Of a stretch of 64,000 nucleotides of DNA, positions 34,598 to 43,255 are shown piece after piece. A program made the translations under genes and the position numbers. Under the pieces are notes generated by a model, which was not told the origin of the DNA, searched no databases, and worked only from the letters and a program-made list of their open reading frames with translations. Source of the stretch: Deltaproteobacteria bacterium (GTDB lineage Bacteria > Desulfobacterota > Syntrophobacteria > Syntrophobacterales > Syntrophobacteraceae); NCBI GenBank assembly GCA_021813685.1, contig JAKAJS010000010.1, forward strand, positions 1 through 64,000, in the 5' to 3' direction. Position 1 is the stretch's first letter. Every line of letters begins with the position of its first letter.

Positions 34598-35508
34598 TAG
34601 ATGATCTCCTCGTTTGTTGCCGCCGCCGGGGTCATTTTCCCATCTTTTGCGCTGAAAACCGCGCGCACCCCCAGCGGGGCGTGGTGACGCGGTTCGTGCA
34701 GCACGGCGGTGCCAAAAGCAATATGGCGACCCAGAAACCGTTCGCGCGGATCGTTTTCCGGGGATTCGGCATGAATCAGTTCTGAAAACTGCACCCGCGC
34801 CAGCACGCCCGTTCCCATCCGTGCTCCGTCCGAGGCCAGTTGGCTAAGGGCGGTGCGCCGGACTCCACTCATAAATTCCGACAAAAACGATAACTCCTGA
34901 TTCCACCATGTCCCGAAGCCGCCGGCGTTGCGGTAGGTGTAGCACCAGTCGAAGTGGGCCCCGATCGCCAGTCCCACGGGCAAAATGCCCGACTCCAGAA
35001 GCCGCGCGAATTCGAGGGCCGAAACCGTCGCTACGACCGGCGCCTGCGCCGGCGCAAGGCCTCCGATGCGCACCGCCGTGCCAAAGACGCCATAGTCCAT
35101 CTGGTCGGCACCCGCGCCTTCCAGGCGCCTCACCTTCATCTGTACGTCGACAACGGCGTTGGCCTCCAGCAGCGCGGCCTCCCGCTGCATCCGGTCGATG
35201 GCCGTATGCCACCCGTCGTAGTGGCCCCGCGTCCAGGAATAGCCGTAGTGATACCAGCAATTGCCCGAGACCATCCCCACGGGCTGAATGCCATGGGTCT
35301 TCTGCGCCACGAGAGCCCCCACCGACCCCGTGGAAACCCAGGGCAGTCTTCCGGCTTTCGTATTCTCCAGCCGCTCTTTTACGAATTCGGGCACCGCTCC
35401 GTTTCTTAGCGCCGTCTCCCAGGCCTGGTCGCGCTCCCGCTGCCGGACGCGATGTTTCTGCTCCTCCGGGTCCCGGCCCGCCCCCGAAAGCCTTCCAAAC
35501 AGTGACAT
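34597..35508 (-). CDS. Second tandem YbjQ-like protein
   Basis: The 303-residue product is related to the gene after it: GNCWYHYGYSW, IDRMQREAALLEANAVVDVQMKV and a second copy with GAHFDWCYTY and LSQLASDGARMGTGVLARV. The N-terminal 40 residues are basic and may be a coiled helix (EEQKHRVRQRERDQAWE). It lies between the small helical-tail protein gene and the first tandem protein in one operon with overlapping ends. Function is unknown. The two paralogues probably form a mixed assembly, which is inference. Confidence 0.75.
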   Translation of the reverse strand: MSLFGRLSGAGRDPEEQKHRVRQRERDQAWETALRNGAVPEFVKERLENTKAGRLPWVSTGSVGALVAQKTHGIQPVGMVSGNCWYHYGYSWTRGHYDGWHTAIDRMQREAALLEANAVVDVQMKVRRLEGAGADQMDYGVFGTAVRIGGLAPAQAPVVATVSALEFARLLESGILPVGLAIGAHFDWCYTYRNAGGFGTWWNQELSFLSEFMSGVRRTALSQLASDGARMGTGVLARVQFSELIHAESPENDPRERFLGRHIAFGTAVLHEPRHHAPLGVRAVFSAKDGKMTPAAATNEEII

Positions 35509-35516
35509 GTTCCACC

Positions 35517-35903
35517 TCAGCTCATGAGGAAATCGTGGAGCGCAGCCTGCGCGTCGTCCATTCCGGCCGACAGCGCGCCGAGCTCCTTATTGAGTCCTGT
35601 CAGCCATTCCGGCAAGGGCAGCTCTTCACTTTTCAGCACAACGCCGCGAACCTCGCTGCTCCGGATCGGACGCAACCCTTTTTCGGAATTTTCCAGCACG
35701 AATCGGGTTGCCCCCAGATGAATCGAAATTCCCACCACGTGCTGCGTTTTTCCGAATAAAGAGTCTTTCTTGCGGCGAACCTCCACCCGCCCGGGCAGGG
35801 ATTGCTCCATCGTTTGGGCAAACGCCTCCAGAAAGGACCTGATATCGGTTTGTGCACGCCGCAGAAAGGCGGCGTGGAGATCAAACGGGCTCACCTCTTC
35901 CAT
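35517..35903 (-). CDS. Conserved hypothetical protein of the YbjQ operon
   Basis: The 128-residue product opens the three-gene operon. It has a helical first part, a beta middle (QHVVGISIHLGATRFVLE), then a conserved-looking RGVVLKSEELPLPEWLTGLNKEL and a final helix. I recall similar small proteins next to YbjQ-like genes in other phyla, which would make the operon a conserved unit, but no function is known. It ends eight bases before the start of the second gene. No signal peptide or membrane segment is present. Confidence 0.7.
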   Translation of the reverse strand: MEEVSPFDLHAAFLRRAQTDIRSFLEAFAQTMEQSLPGRVEVRRKKDSLFGKTQHVVGISIHLGATRFVLENSEKGLRPIRSSEVRGVVLKSEELPLPEWLTGLNKELGALSAGMDDAQAALHDFLMS

Positions 35904-36100
35904 CTTTTTCCCTACCCTCGAAAATCTCGCACAAGCAGCATATCGCTACAGTCAGTAATACATTATACATAAAAACCCCTGGCGCCGGATTTTTTTGTCG
36001 CCACCCCCCCTTTTCGCTTTACCCGACTATAGGTTCACGGTTTATAGAGTGCTTCGCGCTCGTCGCGCACGAGAGAATCGAGGGAAAGGAAAACCGGAAG

Positions 36101-36688
36101 ATGGCAATGAAAGGAAGTGGAAAGCTCAGCACGATCTCGAAAGCCGCCCGTTTGTTCGGCCTCTCCCGGAGCACTCTCCTCTATTACGACCGGGTGGGGC
36201 TTTTGTCGCCTTCCGTGCGTACGCGGGCGGGATATCGCCTGTATACGGAAGAGGACACCCGGCGGCTGGAAAGAATTTGCACACTGCGCCGGACAACTCT
36301 GTCGCTCGAAGACATTCGCGCGATCATCTCCTCGGAAGACGCACCCGCCGCCGCGTTTCTTCGAAAGCGACTCTCGGAGATCGAATCCGAGATCGACGAG
36401 CTCAAAGTAAAACAGGAGCTCATCTCCCGTATGATTCGGGGGATTTCCAGCAAAGAGGGCAGCCCGCCCAGGGTGGACAAAAAAATGTGGGTGGAGATGC
36501 TGCGGGCCGCAGGCATGAATGACGAGGCGATGAAGCTGTGGCACGAAGAGTTCGAATGCCGCGCTCCCGAGGCCCATCATGCATTCTTGCTCTCCCTGGG
36601 AATTTCGGAAAAGGAAGTTCGGTTGATCCGCGGCTGGTCGAAGAGAAAACAGGCCCGGAGAAAATCCGGAGACGCCGGTTCGGGCTAA
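36101..36688 (+). CDS. MerR family transcriptional regulator
   Basis: This 195-residue regulator has the MerR winged helix near its N-terminus (LSTISKAARLFGLSRSTLLYYD, then RTRAGYRLYTEEDTRRL) and a coiled coil (about 85-110, LRKRLSEIESEIDELKVKQEL). The C-terminal part has no cysteine cluster, so it is not a typical metal sensor. The frame is open far upstream, but AAGGAA at 36086-36091 and homology put the start at ATG 36101. A partner gene for a ligand-binding-like protein follows after 59 bases. Confidence 0.87.
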   Translation: MAMKGSGKLSTISKAARLFGLSRSTLLYYDRVGLLSPSVRTRAGYRLYTEEDTRRLERICTLRRTTLSLEDIRAIISSEDAPAAAFLRKRLSEIESEIDELKVKQELISRMIRGISSKEGSPPRVDKKMWVEMLRAAGMNDEAMKLWHEEFECRAPEAHHAFLLSLGISEKEVRLIRGWSKRKQARRKSGDAGSG

Positions 36689-36747
36689 ACGACTCGAGCC
36701 CCTTTCGGAAGAGCTTCTCCCGGCAGGGGCGTAAAAAGGAGGATTCG

Positions 36748-37203
36748 ATGAACTTTACATCACAGCAGCTTGTAAGAAACGGCGTTATCGAGTGTGAGGG
36801 CTCACTCACCGCGGTGTTTCCGCTTCTTTGCCCGAAAAGAGAAGAAGAGTGGATCCCCGGCTGGGAGTGTGAAACGATCTGGTCGAAAAGCGGCTATAAC
36901 GAAGAGGGCGCCATATTCAGGACCCTCAAACCCTACGGCGTCGAACTGTACTGGCACACGCTCCGCTACGATATGGCGGCCCGCATGGTCGATTTTCTGA
37001 TAATAGCCCCTCATCTGTACCTGTTTCGTTTCACGATCGAGGTGCGCGAATCGGGTCGGGGAGGCCTGTCGCTGCTGTTCCACCAGGTATTCACATCGGT
37101 TTCGAAAAAGGGAAACGATTTGCTTGAGCAGTATCGAGCAGAGAATTACCAGGAAAAACTAAAGATCCTCGAAGAGCATCTAAACCGACATATGAGAAGA
37201 TAG
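36748..37203 (+). CDS. Hypothetical protein, SRPBCC-like
   Basis: The 151-residue product has the strand and helix order of START/SRPBCC helix-grip proteins (VIECEGSLTAVFPLLCPKREEEWIPGWECETIW at the start matches the cyclase/dehydrase type). The last part is helical (KKGNDLLEQYRAENYQEKLK). Such proteins bind lipids or small hydrophobic ligands; no ligand can be named here. AAAGGAGG before ATG 36748 is a strong ribosome site. It is likely co-transcribed with the MerR gene and may be its target. Confidence 0.7.
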   Translation: MNFTSQQLVRNGVIECEGSLTAVFPLLCPKREEEWIPGWECETIWSKSGYNEEGAIFRTLKPYGVELYWHTLRYDMAARMVDFLIIAPHLYLFRFTIEVRESGRGGLSLLFHQVFTSVSKKGNDLLEQYRAENYQEKLKILEEHLNRHMRR

Positions 37204-37305
37204 TTCTTTCAAACAATCATTTTTTCAAAATGTCTAATGATATTTATATTTCCGCTGTTATTGGAGTGATGTCAAAAAATATCGAAATTTTCTCGAAAAA
37301 AGTGG

Positions 37306-37333
37306 TTGCATTATTTTATTTTGTAGTTACTAT
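37306..37333 (+). promoter_or_regulatory. Promoter of the first cold-shock gene
   Basis: TTGCAT (37306-37311) and TACTAT (37328-37333) are 16 bases apart in a very AT-rich stretch. The start would be near 37340, giving a leader of about 110 bases before the GTG start, as seen in cold-shock mRNAs whose leaders fold with temperature. Confidence 0.5.
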
Positions 37334-37451
37334 TGCCCAATAGTGGTCATACTTCGTTCGATCCTCATTGGTTGGTGCGATTTCGGGTATCCCCAAGTTG
37401 CTGGACGGAAATGACAGAGAAGAAAACATATCAAATCAGGAGCAGTAAACT

Positions 37452-37649
37452 GTGGAAGGTCGAGTAAAGTGGTTCAATGATCAAAAGGGGTACGGCTTTA
37501 TTGAAGCTGACGGTGGAAATGATGTTTTTGTTCACCACTCAGCCATTGAAGGCGCCGGGTTCAAGTCGCTGGCCGAGGGAGACCGGGTCAGCTTCGAGGT
37601 CGAAAAGGGCGCCAAGGGTCCAAGCGCCGCGAAGGTACGAAAGCTCTAA
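37452..37649 (+). CDS. cspA: Cold-shock domain protein (first copy)
   Basis: The 65-residue OB-fold protein binds single-stranded RNA and DNA and melts RNA structure. RNP1 (GYGFIEA) and RNP2 (VFVHHSAIE) are intact within [17 protein letters not shown] and [14 protein letters not shown]. The start is GTG 37452 with AGGAG nine bases upstream. The two Csp genes of this region share most of their first 20 codons. The island also has an RRM protein, so these are likely RNA chaperones for cold or stress. Confidence 0.93.
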   Translation: MEGRVKWFNDQKGYGFIEADGGNDVFVHHSAIEGAGFKSLAEGDRVSFEVEKGAKGPSAAKVRKL

Positions 37650-37805
37650 ATCGGAAACCGGCAGCGTTCCTTCCGGAGGGTCCGGTTGGAATGGGTATCG
37701 TTTCGAAAAATTGTCCCGGGGCCGGGGAAGCATGGTTTGGGTGCTTCCACTCGAGTGGTTTTTCTGTGCCGGAGTTCATGGCGAAAAGCCGGAAAGCGAA
37801 AGATC

Positions 37806-38045
37806 ATGGTAAGACGCCGTGGTGCATTCGCCTCCTTTCGAAAGCAGGCGAAAAAAGTAGAGGCTTTCCCGTCTGTTCGTGCGACTCCCGTGCAAGGGTG
37901 GAGGCCCAAGCTCGGCGAAAGAGTCCAAACGCCCAACGGCGTGGGGACTGTAGTAAAGGTCTCGGGAGAAATCTATCTGGTCGACTTGGATGATCAGATC
38001 GCCAACGTGTGGGAGCGACTGCGATCGATCAAGCGTCTCGGGTAG
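37806..38045 (+). CDS. Small basic hypothetical protein between the csp genes
   Basis: The 79-residue product has a very basic first part ([19 protein letters not shown]) and a beta-rich end with [27 protein letters not shown]. The second half looks like a small SH3/KOW-like barrel, a fold often used for nucleic acid binding. The frame is open upstream but weakly coding there. Its place between two cold-shock genes suggests an RNA-related role. There is no strong ribosome site (GAAAG only), so the call is moderate. Confidence 0.55.
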   Translation: MVRRRGAFASFRKQAKKVEAFPSVRATPVQGWRPKLGERVQTPNGVGTVVKVSGEIYLVDLDDQIANVWERLRSIKRLG

Positions 38046-38161
38046 TAACCGGCGCGCTGTCGGCTCCTGCAGGATTGCCGGAGTCGTGCGGTTGCGGGGA
38101 AACGATTGTTTTAAAGCTCCGTAGCGGGCGATATAAATCTTTTACGAGAAAAGGTTCTGAA

Positions 38162-38362
38162 ATGGCGGAAGGTCGAGTAAAGTGGTTCAATGAGAGCAAG
38201 GGATTTGGATTTATCGAAAGAGATGGCGGAAGCGACTTGTTCGTTCATTTTTCGGCCATCGAGGGAACTGGTTTCAAGTCCCTTACTGAAGGCGACAGAG
38301 TGAGCTTTGCCGAGGAAAAAGGCCCCAAGGGTCCGCAGGCAACGCAGGTGAGAAAACTCTAG
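38162..38362 (+). CDS. cspA: Cold-shock domain protein (second copy)
   Basis: The 66-residue paralogue has intact RNP1 (GFGFIERDG) and RNP2 ([10 protein letters not shown]). It differs from the first copy in the RNP2 surroundings (HFSA versus HHSA) and the charge of the tail. A terminator with a long T-run follows at 38399, so it ends a transcript that may include the first csp and the small gene between. ATG 38162 is preceded by an AAAAGG-type site. Confidence 0.93.
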   Translation: MAEGRVKWFNESKGFGFIERDGGSDLFVHFSAIEGTGFKSLTEGDRVSFAEEKGPKGPQATQVRKL

Positions 38363-38398
38363 TTCGCCTCGAAAATCTCATTCTACGATGTAACAAAG

Positions 38399-38423
38399 AG
38401 CCGGAGTCTCTCCGGCTTTTTTC
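38399..38423 (+). terminator. Intrinsic terminator after the second csp gene
   Basis: AGCCGGAG (38399-38406) and CTCCGGCT (38410-38417) form a perfect 8-pair stem with a three-base loop followed by a T-run through 38422. It separates the csp unit from the RRM gene. Confidence 0.9.
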
Positions 38424-38464
38424 TTTCACCGGGCGTCAGACCGATACGCCGAGAGGAAACCGAT

Positions 38465-38737
38465 ATGAAAATGCACGTAGGCAATCTTGCCTACAACGTG
38501 ACGGATGAGGAGTTGCGGAATCTTTTCGCAAGTTATGGCGAAGTGGTTTCCGCAACGATTATAAAGGATCGATCGTCCGGACAGTCGAAGGGGTTCGGGT
38601 TTGTGGAAATGCCCAACAATTCGGAAGCGGATAAGGCCATGAAGGGGCTCAACGGAACCAGGCTCAAGGAGCAGTCCATCAAGCTGAGCCAGGCGAAGCC
38701 ACCCTCCAAACGCCCGATGCGCGGGTTTCGGAATTAA
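38465..38737 (+). CDS. RRM-type RNA-binding protein
   Basis: The 90-residue protein is a single RNA recognition motif of the type found in cyanobacteria and many deltaproteobacteria. RNP2 is MHVGNLAYN and RNP1 is KGFGFVEM, with the usual LRNLFASYGEVVSATIIKD between. The tail is basic (PPSKRPMRGFRN). Such proteins bind mRNA under cold. AGAGGAAA is the ribosome site before ATG 38465. It is followed by a small basic protein gene after 51 bases. Confidence 0.92.
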   Translation: MKMHVGNLAYNVTDEELRNLFASYGEVVSATIIKDRSSGQSKGFGFVEMPNNSEADKAMKGLNGTRLKEQSIKLSQAKPPSKRPMRGFRN

Positions 38738-38788
38738 TCGCCCTCCGGTCGCAGCCGCTTCACCAAATCAATTGCAAGGAGTTCGCCT

Positions 38789-39010
38789 ATGGCTCAAAGA
38801 TCGAAAGCTACCTTCCAGAAGCAGGAAAAGGAAAGAGAAAAGCAGCAGAAACAAAGAGATAAGGAAGCCCGCCGCCTGGAAGCCAAAAGGGCAAAATCGG
38901 AAAGGCCCCCGCTTGAGGGCGACGAAGATCCGGATATTGCGGGAATCAAGCCGGGCCCGCAACCGTTGCCCGAACAATGGCAGGATGCCGAGCATCTGAA
39001 CCGAAAGTAG
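38789..39010 (+). CDS. Small charged helical protein
   Basis: This 73-residue protein is almost all helix and charge in its first half (FQKQEKEREKQQKQRDKEARR), then acidic and proline-rich (EGDEDPDIAGIKPGPQPLPEQW). AAGGAG seven bases before ATG is a clear ribosome site. Similar proteins follow RRM genes in related bacteria as far as I remember, so it may belong with the RNA-binding set. It has no domain that I recognise. The antisense frame of similar length is a shadow. Confidence 0.7.
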   Translation: MAQRSKATFQKQEKEREKQQKQRDKEARRLEAKRAKSERPPLEGDEDPDIAGIKPGPQPLPEQWQDAEHLNRK

Positions 39011-39120
39011 CCCCCTGCTGCCTCCGATCCGAATAACGATCGGTTCGGCGCCCTCCACCCCCGCTCAAATCGGCCCTGTGCGCAAGCGCCAAAAGGAGCC
39101 GCGTAGCGGCGAGGGGGTGT

Positions 39121-39137
39121 GGGGGCCGGTGGCCCCC
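39121..39137. terminator. Possible terminator after the small charged protein gene
   Basis: GGGGGCC (39121-39127) pairs with GGCCCCC (39131-39137) around GGT. Plus-strand bases after it (GCGCCTTTATTT) contain a weak T-run only. It lies between convergent genes. Confidence 0.4.
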
Positions 39138-39159
39138 GCGCCTTTATTTAGACATCCGG

Positions 39160-39831
39160 TCATGAATGTTCAGCGCTTTTTTGCTTCCCCCCGGAGCTCA
39201 AGAATTTCCCGGGCGGACCGGTTCGGATATCAAAGAGAAGTGAGGCTCCACGAATTCCAAAGGCAGTCACAAAGCCGGCCAGTTCCGCATAGGCTCCCGC
39301 CCCCGGAAAGAACCGGGAGAATATTGCGTATAGGGTTGCTCCAGCCAGGGCGGCGGTAGCATAGAGTTGCCCGCACAAAATCATCGGTTGCGTGTTTGTG
39401 AGAATGTCCCGGATGACCCCGCCGCCCGTGGCCGTTACCGTCCCCATGAACACGGCAACGACAAAGGGGGCGCGAAGGCTCAACGCCACATGACAGCCCA
39501 CGACGCTAAAGGATGCCAAGCCCAGAGCATCCAGCCAGGGCAGCCATTTGTCCCGTGCGATGCGCTCCGGCAGAAAGATAAAGGTTATGACGGAGGCAAC
39601 CACACACAGTATCAGTTCCGCCGGGCTTTGCGTCCACCAGACTGTCCGCCCGAGCAGGAGGTCTCGTATGGTTCCCCCTCCGATTCCCGTGACTGTGCCG
39701 ATGAGAACAAATCCCACGATGTCCATGTTGTAGCGGCCCGCGGTCAACGCTCCACTGACGGCAAAGACCGCGTCGCCGAAATACATGATGCTCAACATAG
39801 TCCAGGTAAGGGAAGCGCCGGTCTCCGTCAT
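39160..39831 (-). CDS. TRIC cation channel family protein (UPF0126)
   Basis: The 223-residue inner-membrane protein has two repeats of three membrane segments plus a last one, the TRIC/UPF0126 layout. The two repeat marks are DAVFAVSGALTAGRYNMDIVG with GTVTGIGGGTIRDLLLG and the second GTVTATGGGVIRDILTN, with the KEV/G-rich pore region GGGTIRD. Bacterial members form trimeric cation channels. ATG 39831 gives the family length; a longer frame to 39927 overlaps the intergenic space. It lies downstream of the M20 hydrolase on the same strand, partly overlapping its end. Confidence 0.85.
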   Translation of the reverse strand: MTETGASLTWTMLSIMYFGDAVFAVSGALTAGRYNMDIVGFVLIGTVTGIGGGTIRDLLLGRTVWWTQSPAELILCVVASVITFIFLPERIARDKWLPWLDALGLASFSVVGCHVALSLRAPFVVAVFMGTVTATGGGVIRDILTNTQPMILCGQLYATAALAGATLYAIFSRFFPGAGAYAELAGFVTAFGIRGASLLFDIRTGPPGKFLSSGGKQKSAEHS

Positions 39832-39898
39832 GATCGATCCCGTTCCATTTTTTCCCCTGTTTCCACACGGAGGATAGCGCCGGTGCCGGATGCTGTTT

Positions 39899-41158
39899 TT
39901 AGGCGGCGAGCCATGCGAGTGCCGCAAACACCAGGGCCTTTACGCCTGTTTCCAGAGTAGGATGAATGACCGGTGCAAAGCCGGGGTTATGGTTGGTCGG
40001 AAGAAAGCCGAGTTTTCCATCACGCTTTGCCTGCGCATATGCCGCCGGGTCCTCTCCGCCGAAAAACCAGTAGACTGCCGGAACGTTCCATCCGGCACCG
40101 AAGCAGCCAAAATCTTCGCTTGCCATAGTGGGCTTTGTCTCTTCGACCGAACCGGCCGGGAAACCCTCGAGAAATGCTTCAACGACCTTCCTTGTCGCCT
40201 GTGTATCGTTTCGTACCGGCCGATACCGGTGGAGCGGGGTGATTTCCGGGCGCATCAAGGCTCCGGAGGCTTCCGCTTCGGCGTTGGCGATACGTTCAAT
40301 GGCTGCCAGCACACGTTTTCGCACCTCCTCGTCGAAGGTGCGCACATTCAATTTGAGCACCGCCTCATCAGGAATCACGTTTTCCTTCATACCCGCCTGA
40401 AGCGATCCAACCGTAACGACGGCGCACTCCTTGGGGGAGATTTCCCGGGAAACGATGGTTTGGAGCCGCATCACCGTCGAGGCAGCCAGCACCACGGAGT
40501 CGATGCTCGACTCGGGCATCGACCCGTGGGCGCCTCGACCGAACATGCGAATCTGCAGGCTGTCGGCAGCAGAGGTGACAACCCCCTCACACCAGTTGAT
40601 TTTTCCGGACGGTAAGCTCATGACGTGTTGCCCGAGGACAACATCCGGTTTCGGAAATCGGTTGAGCATTCCGTCATCGATCATCGCCACGGCCCCCTGG
40701 GCGGTCTCCTCGCCCGGCTGGAACACCGCCATGAGAGTCCCTTTCCAGGCGGAGCGACTCCGGGCCAAAAGACCGGTTGCGCCGATCAAACAGGCAACGT
40801 GCATATCGTGCCCGCACGAGTGGGCTACGGGTACGGTCCCGCCTCCATCGTCGGTGGCCGTGGCGGTGCTCGCGTACTCAAGGCCGGTCGTTTCTTGTAT
40901 GGGCAGCGCATCCATGTCGGCGCGCAGCATGACGGTGGGGCCATTTCCGTTGCGCAGGATTCCTACGACCCCGGTTTTGCCGACCCCCGTGGTTGTCTCA
41001 AAGCCCAGAGCGCTCAGATGATTCGCAGCGATCCCGGCCGTGCGAAGTTCCTGCATCGACAGTTCCGGATGGGCGTGTATGTCTTTGTAGACACTTTCCA
41101 ATTCGGGAAGATCGGCGACCAGGTTTGCGAGGATCTCTTTCCTATTTTTCTCCCTCAT
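39899..41158 (-). CDS. M20 family amidohydrolase
   Basis: This 419-residue metallo-amidohydrolase (M20D type) likely removes acyl groups from N-acyl amino acids or hippurate-like amides. Metal and catalytic parts are visible: LRADMDALPIQE, HSCGHDMHVACL, FQPGEETAQGA (catalytic Glu) and MASEDFGCF. It lacks a signal peptide. ATG 41176 has no ribosome site; ATG 41158 has GGGGG seven bases upstream and fits the family, so it is chosen. Either start overlaps the end of the kinase-like gene, which shows translational coupling. Confidence 0.88.
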   Translation of the reverse strand: MREKNRKEILANLVADLPELESVYKDIHAHPELSMQELRTAGIAANHLSALGFETTTGVGKTGVVGILRNGNGPTVMLRADMDALPIQETTGLEYASTATATDDGGGTVPVAHSCGHDMHVACLIGATGLLARSRSAWKGTLMAVFQPGEETAQGAVAMIDDGMLNRFPKPDVVLGQHVMSLPSGKINWCEGVVTSAADSLQIRMFGRGAHGSMPESSIDSVVLAASTVMRLQTIVSREISPKECAVVTVGSLQAGMKENVIPDEAVLKLNVRTFDEEVRKRVLAAIERIANAEAEASGALMRPEITPLHRYRPVRNDTQATRKVVEAFLEGFPAGSVEETKPTMASEDFGCFGAGWNVPAVYWFFGGEDPAAYAQAKRDGKLGFLPTNHNPGFAPVIHPTLETGVKALVFAALAWLAA

Positions 41159-41858
41159 CTCCTGGCCCCCTTTCATGCGATACCGTGGTGTCTGAGACCG
41201 GTTCGCTCACCCAGGGCCACTCTTCCTCTGTGGGCAGTTGCCCGGCCAGAGAGGCGATTATTCCCTCGGCGGTAGCGAAATCGATTTGGCCCGTATCGAT
41301 CGTCAGATGATAGTTTCTGGCGTCAAACCAGTCGAGGTCGGTTAAGGTCCGGATATAGCCGAGGCGATCCCGGTCCGAGCGTTCGATCATCCTGACGGCC
41401 TCATCCCCGGATTTGACATGATAGATGCTCATCAACCGCTCCACCCGGAACCGCATGGGCGCGTGGATCATGATGTTTAGAAGGCGTCCTTTCCCCCGAA
41501 GCAGATGAAAAGCGCCTCGGCCGAGAACCACGCACGGGCCCTTTGCCGCCAGTTCGGTAATCAGGCGGTGTTCGGTATCGACGAGTTCTTCGTCCGATAC
41601 AAGGTTGAGCGGCGGGGGCGTGTAGCTCCCAAGCGGAGCGCCGTTCGCGAAGGCTTCGACCAGTTTTTCCCAAAAGGTTTGCAGGCGTCCGTCACGGTCT
41701 TCGACAATCGCCTCCTCGACTCCGAGTTCCCTGGCCGCCTGCTGTATGATCTGGCGGTCGATGAAAGCATAGCCGAGCCGGTTGGCAACCAGTTGGCCGA
41801 TGTAGGAACCTCCACTGCCCAGTTGCCGGGAAATCGTGATCATGGATGCAATTGCCAT
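41142..41858 (-). CDS. Cytidylate kinase-like family protein
   Basis: The 238-residue protein resembles the cytidylate-kinase-like family (P-loop NTPases related to AAA/CMP kinases). It starts ITISRQLGSGGSYIGQLVANRLGYAFID, where the P-loop reads RQLGSGG rather than GxxxxGK, and has CVVLGRGAFHLL, the second family mark. Substrates of these proteins are unknown. AAGGTG before ATG 41858 decides the start. It overlaps the M20 gene by 17 bases, so the two are co-translated, which may hint at a shared substrate, though none is evident. Confidence 0.82.
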   Translation of the reverse strand: MAIASMITISRQLGSGGSYIGQLVANRLGYAFIDRQIIQQAARELGVEEAIVEDRDGRLQTFWEKLVEAFANGAPLGSYTPPPLNLVSDEELVDTEHRLITELAAKGPCVVLGRGAFHLLRGKGRLLNIMIHAPMRFRVERLMSIYHVKSGDEAVRMIERSDRDRLGYIRTLTDLDWFDARNYHLTIDTGQIDFATAEGIIASLAGQLPTEEEWPWVSEPVSDTTVSHERGPGDEGEK

Positions 41859-42176
41859 GGGAGCACCTTGCAAATTGGAGTTCCGTGCGCTTCTTCCCCG
41901 GATTTGGTCTTCAGGCTCTCCCGGGGAATTCTTCCATCACAAAAGATAATATCGCAGCTCTGTTTGCATTGCAAATTCACCGCTGACCCGGTTCACGGTG
42001 GATTTGTCGGATAAAATACCTTAAAAAGCCAGACGAACAAATCAACCGTGCGATAAAGCCGGAGCTATCGCAAAAAAATGGGGCCATTTTTGTATGACCT
42101 TGTGCTATACCCCTTTTACCTAATCCAAAAGACAGGCCTTTACGTGGGATCGAAAAAGAAATCCGTTCCGGAACGA
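41859..42176. other. Region between the kinase-like gene and xerC
   Basis: No gene is seen in these 318 bases. A perfect palindrome TTTGCA-T-TGCAAA lies at 41963-41975, and a TTGCAAATTGGA at 41870-41881 resembles its right half (TTGCAAATTCAC), so an operator pair is possible. Downstream part could be an N-terminal extension of xerC if GTG or ATG starts before 42177 are used. Confidence 0.45.
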
Positions 42177-43163
42177 ATGAAAGCCTCAACGAATGGCCCT
42201 GCCGCCGAAGGCAGCGGCGCCAACCGCAGCGCCGATTGGGATAGCGCCCAGGCGCTTTTTCTGCAATACCTGCGATACGAGCGGAATTTGAGTGAGGAGA
42301 CCGTTCGGGCCTACGCAAGCGATTTGAGCCAGTTTGCCGAATATGCCCGAAGTGTAGGGGGGGAAGGCCTCCTTTTTCCCGATTCGATCGATCCGGGGAC
42401 CATCCGGGGGTATCTGGCTTCGGTCCACAGAACGCTTGAAAAAACGAGTCGCGCCCGCAAGCTTTCGGCGCTTCGCTCCTTCTTTCGCTATCTCATCAGC
42501 GCGGGCCTAATGGACGATAATCCCGCCGAGTTGGTCGCCCACCCCAAGATAGAGCAAAAAATGGTTTCCTTCCTGACCGTGGATGCGGTATTCCACTTTC
42601 TGGACGCGCTTTCGAGCTCGGCGCGGAAGCCGGGCGCTTCGTGGAGAAAGGCGCGCAACTGGGCTTTGTTCGAATCGCTCTATTCGACGGGCGTTCGCGT
42701 GAGCGAGCTGGTGAAGCTTGACCGCGACGGGGTGATTTTCGACGAGGCAGTCGTGCGGGTGAGCGGAAAAGGGCGCAAGGAGCGTATCACCCCGATCGGG
42801 AAAAAGGCGCTCGACGCAATCCGCTGTTACATTTCCGCGCTGGAATTTCAGTTCGGGAAAAGGAGTGCGGGGGCCGCGAAAGCTCTTTTCCTCAATTCGC
42901 GGGGAGGAAGGCTTACGGCGAGATCGGTCAACCGGATACTCAAGGCGGAACTGATCGGGTGCGGACTGTGGCAGCATTTGAGCGCGCATGGACTGCGGCA
43001 CACGTTCGCCACCCATCTTCTCAATGCGGGGGCCGATCTCAGGGCGATCCAGGAGATGCTCGGACACGAGAGCCTTTCGACGACGCAGAAGTACACGCAC
43101 GTGAACATCGACCGGTTGATGAAAGTATACGATGCGTCACACCCCAGGAGCAGGAAAAAATGA
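42177..43163 (+). CDS. xerC: Tyrosine recombinase XerC-like
   Basis: This recombinase resolves chromosome dimers at dif. It has an N-terminal core-binding domain ([21 protein letters not shown]) and a catalytic domain with all key residues: first Arg in [12 protein letters not shown], Lys in [19 protein letters not shown] (His and Arg), [12 protein letters not shown] with the nucleophile Tyr in TQKYTHV. ATG 42177 gives 328 residues; an earlier ATG at 42078 would add a tract of aromatic residues without homology. The gene is followed by hslVU, an arrangement also known from other bacteria (xerC-hslVU). Confidence 0.92.
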   Translation: MKASTNGPAAEGSGANRSADWDSAQALFLQYLRYERNLSEETVRAYASDLSQFAEYARSVGGEGLLFPDSIDPGTIRGYLASVHRTLEKTSRARKLSALRSFFRYLISAGLMDDNPAELVAHPKIEQKMVSFLTVDAVFHFLDALSSSARKPGASWRKARNWALFESLYSTGVRVSELVKLDRDGVIFDEAVVRVSGKGRKERITPIGKKALDAIRCYISALEFQFGKRSAGAAKALFLNSRGGRLTARSVNRILKAELIGCGLWQHLSAHGLRHTFATHLLNAGADLRAIQEMLGHESLSTTQKYTHVNIDRLMKVYDASHPRSRKK

Positions 43164-43206
43164 GTCGGCTGTGATTATATTAAGTGGGTTAAACAATTGA
43201 GACAAA

Positions 43207-43235
43207 TTGACCGAATTTGGATAAAGCGCTATAGG
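43207..43235 (+). promoter_or_regulatory. Sigma-70 promoter of hslVU
   Basis: TTGACC (43207-43212) and TATAGG (43230-43235) are spaced by 17 bases and lie 20 bases before the hslV start. No sigma-32-like motif was seen. Confidence 0.65.
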
Positions 43236-43255
43236 ACTGGAGGGAGAGAAGAAAT

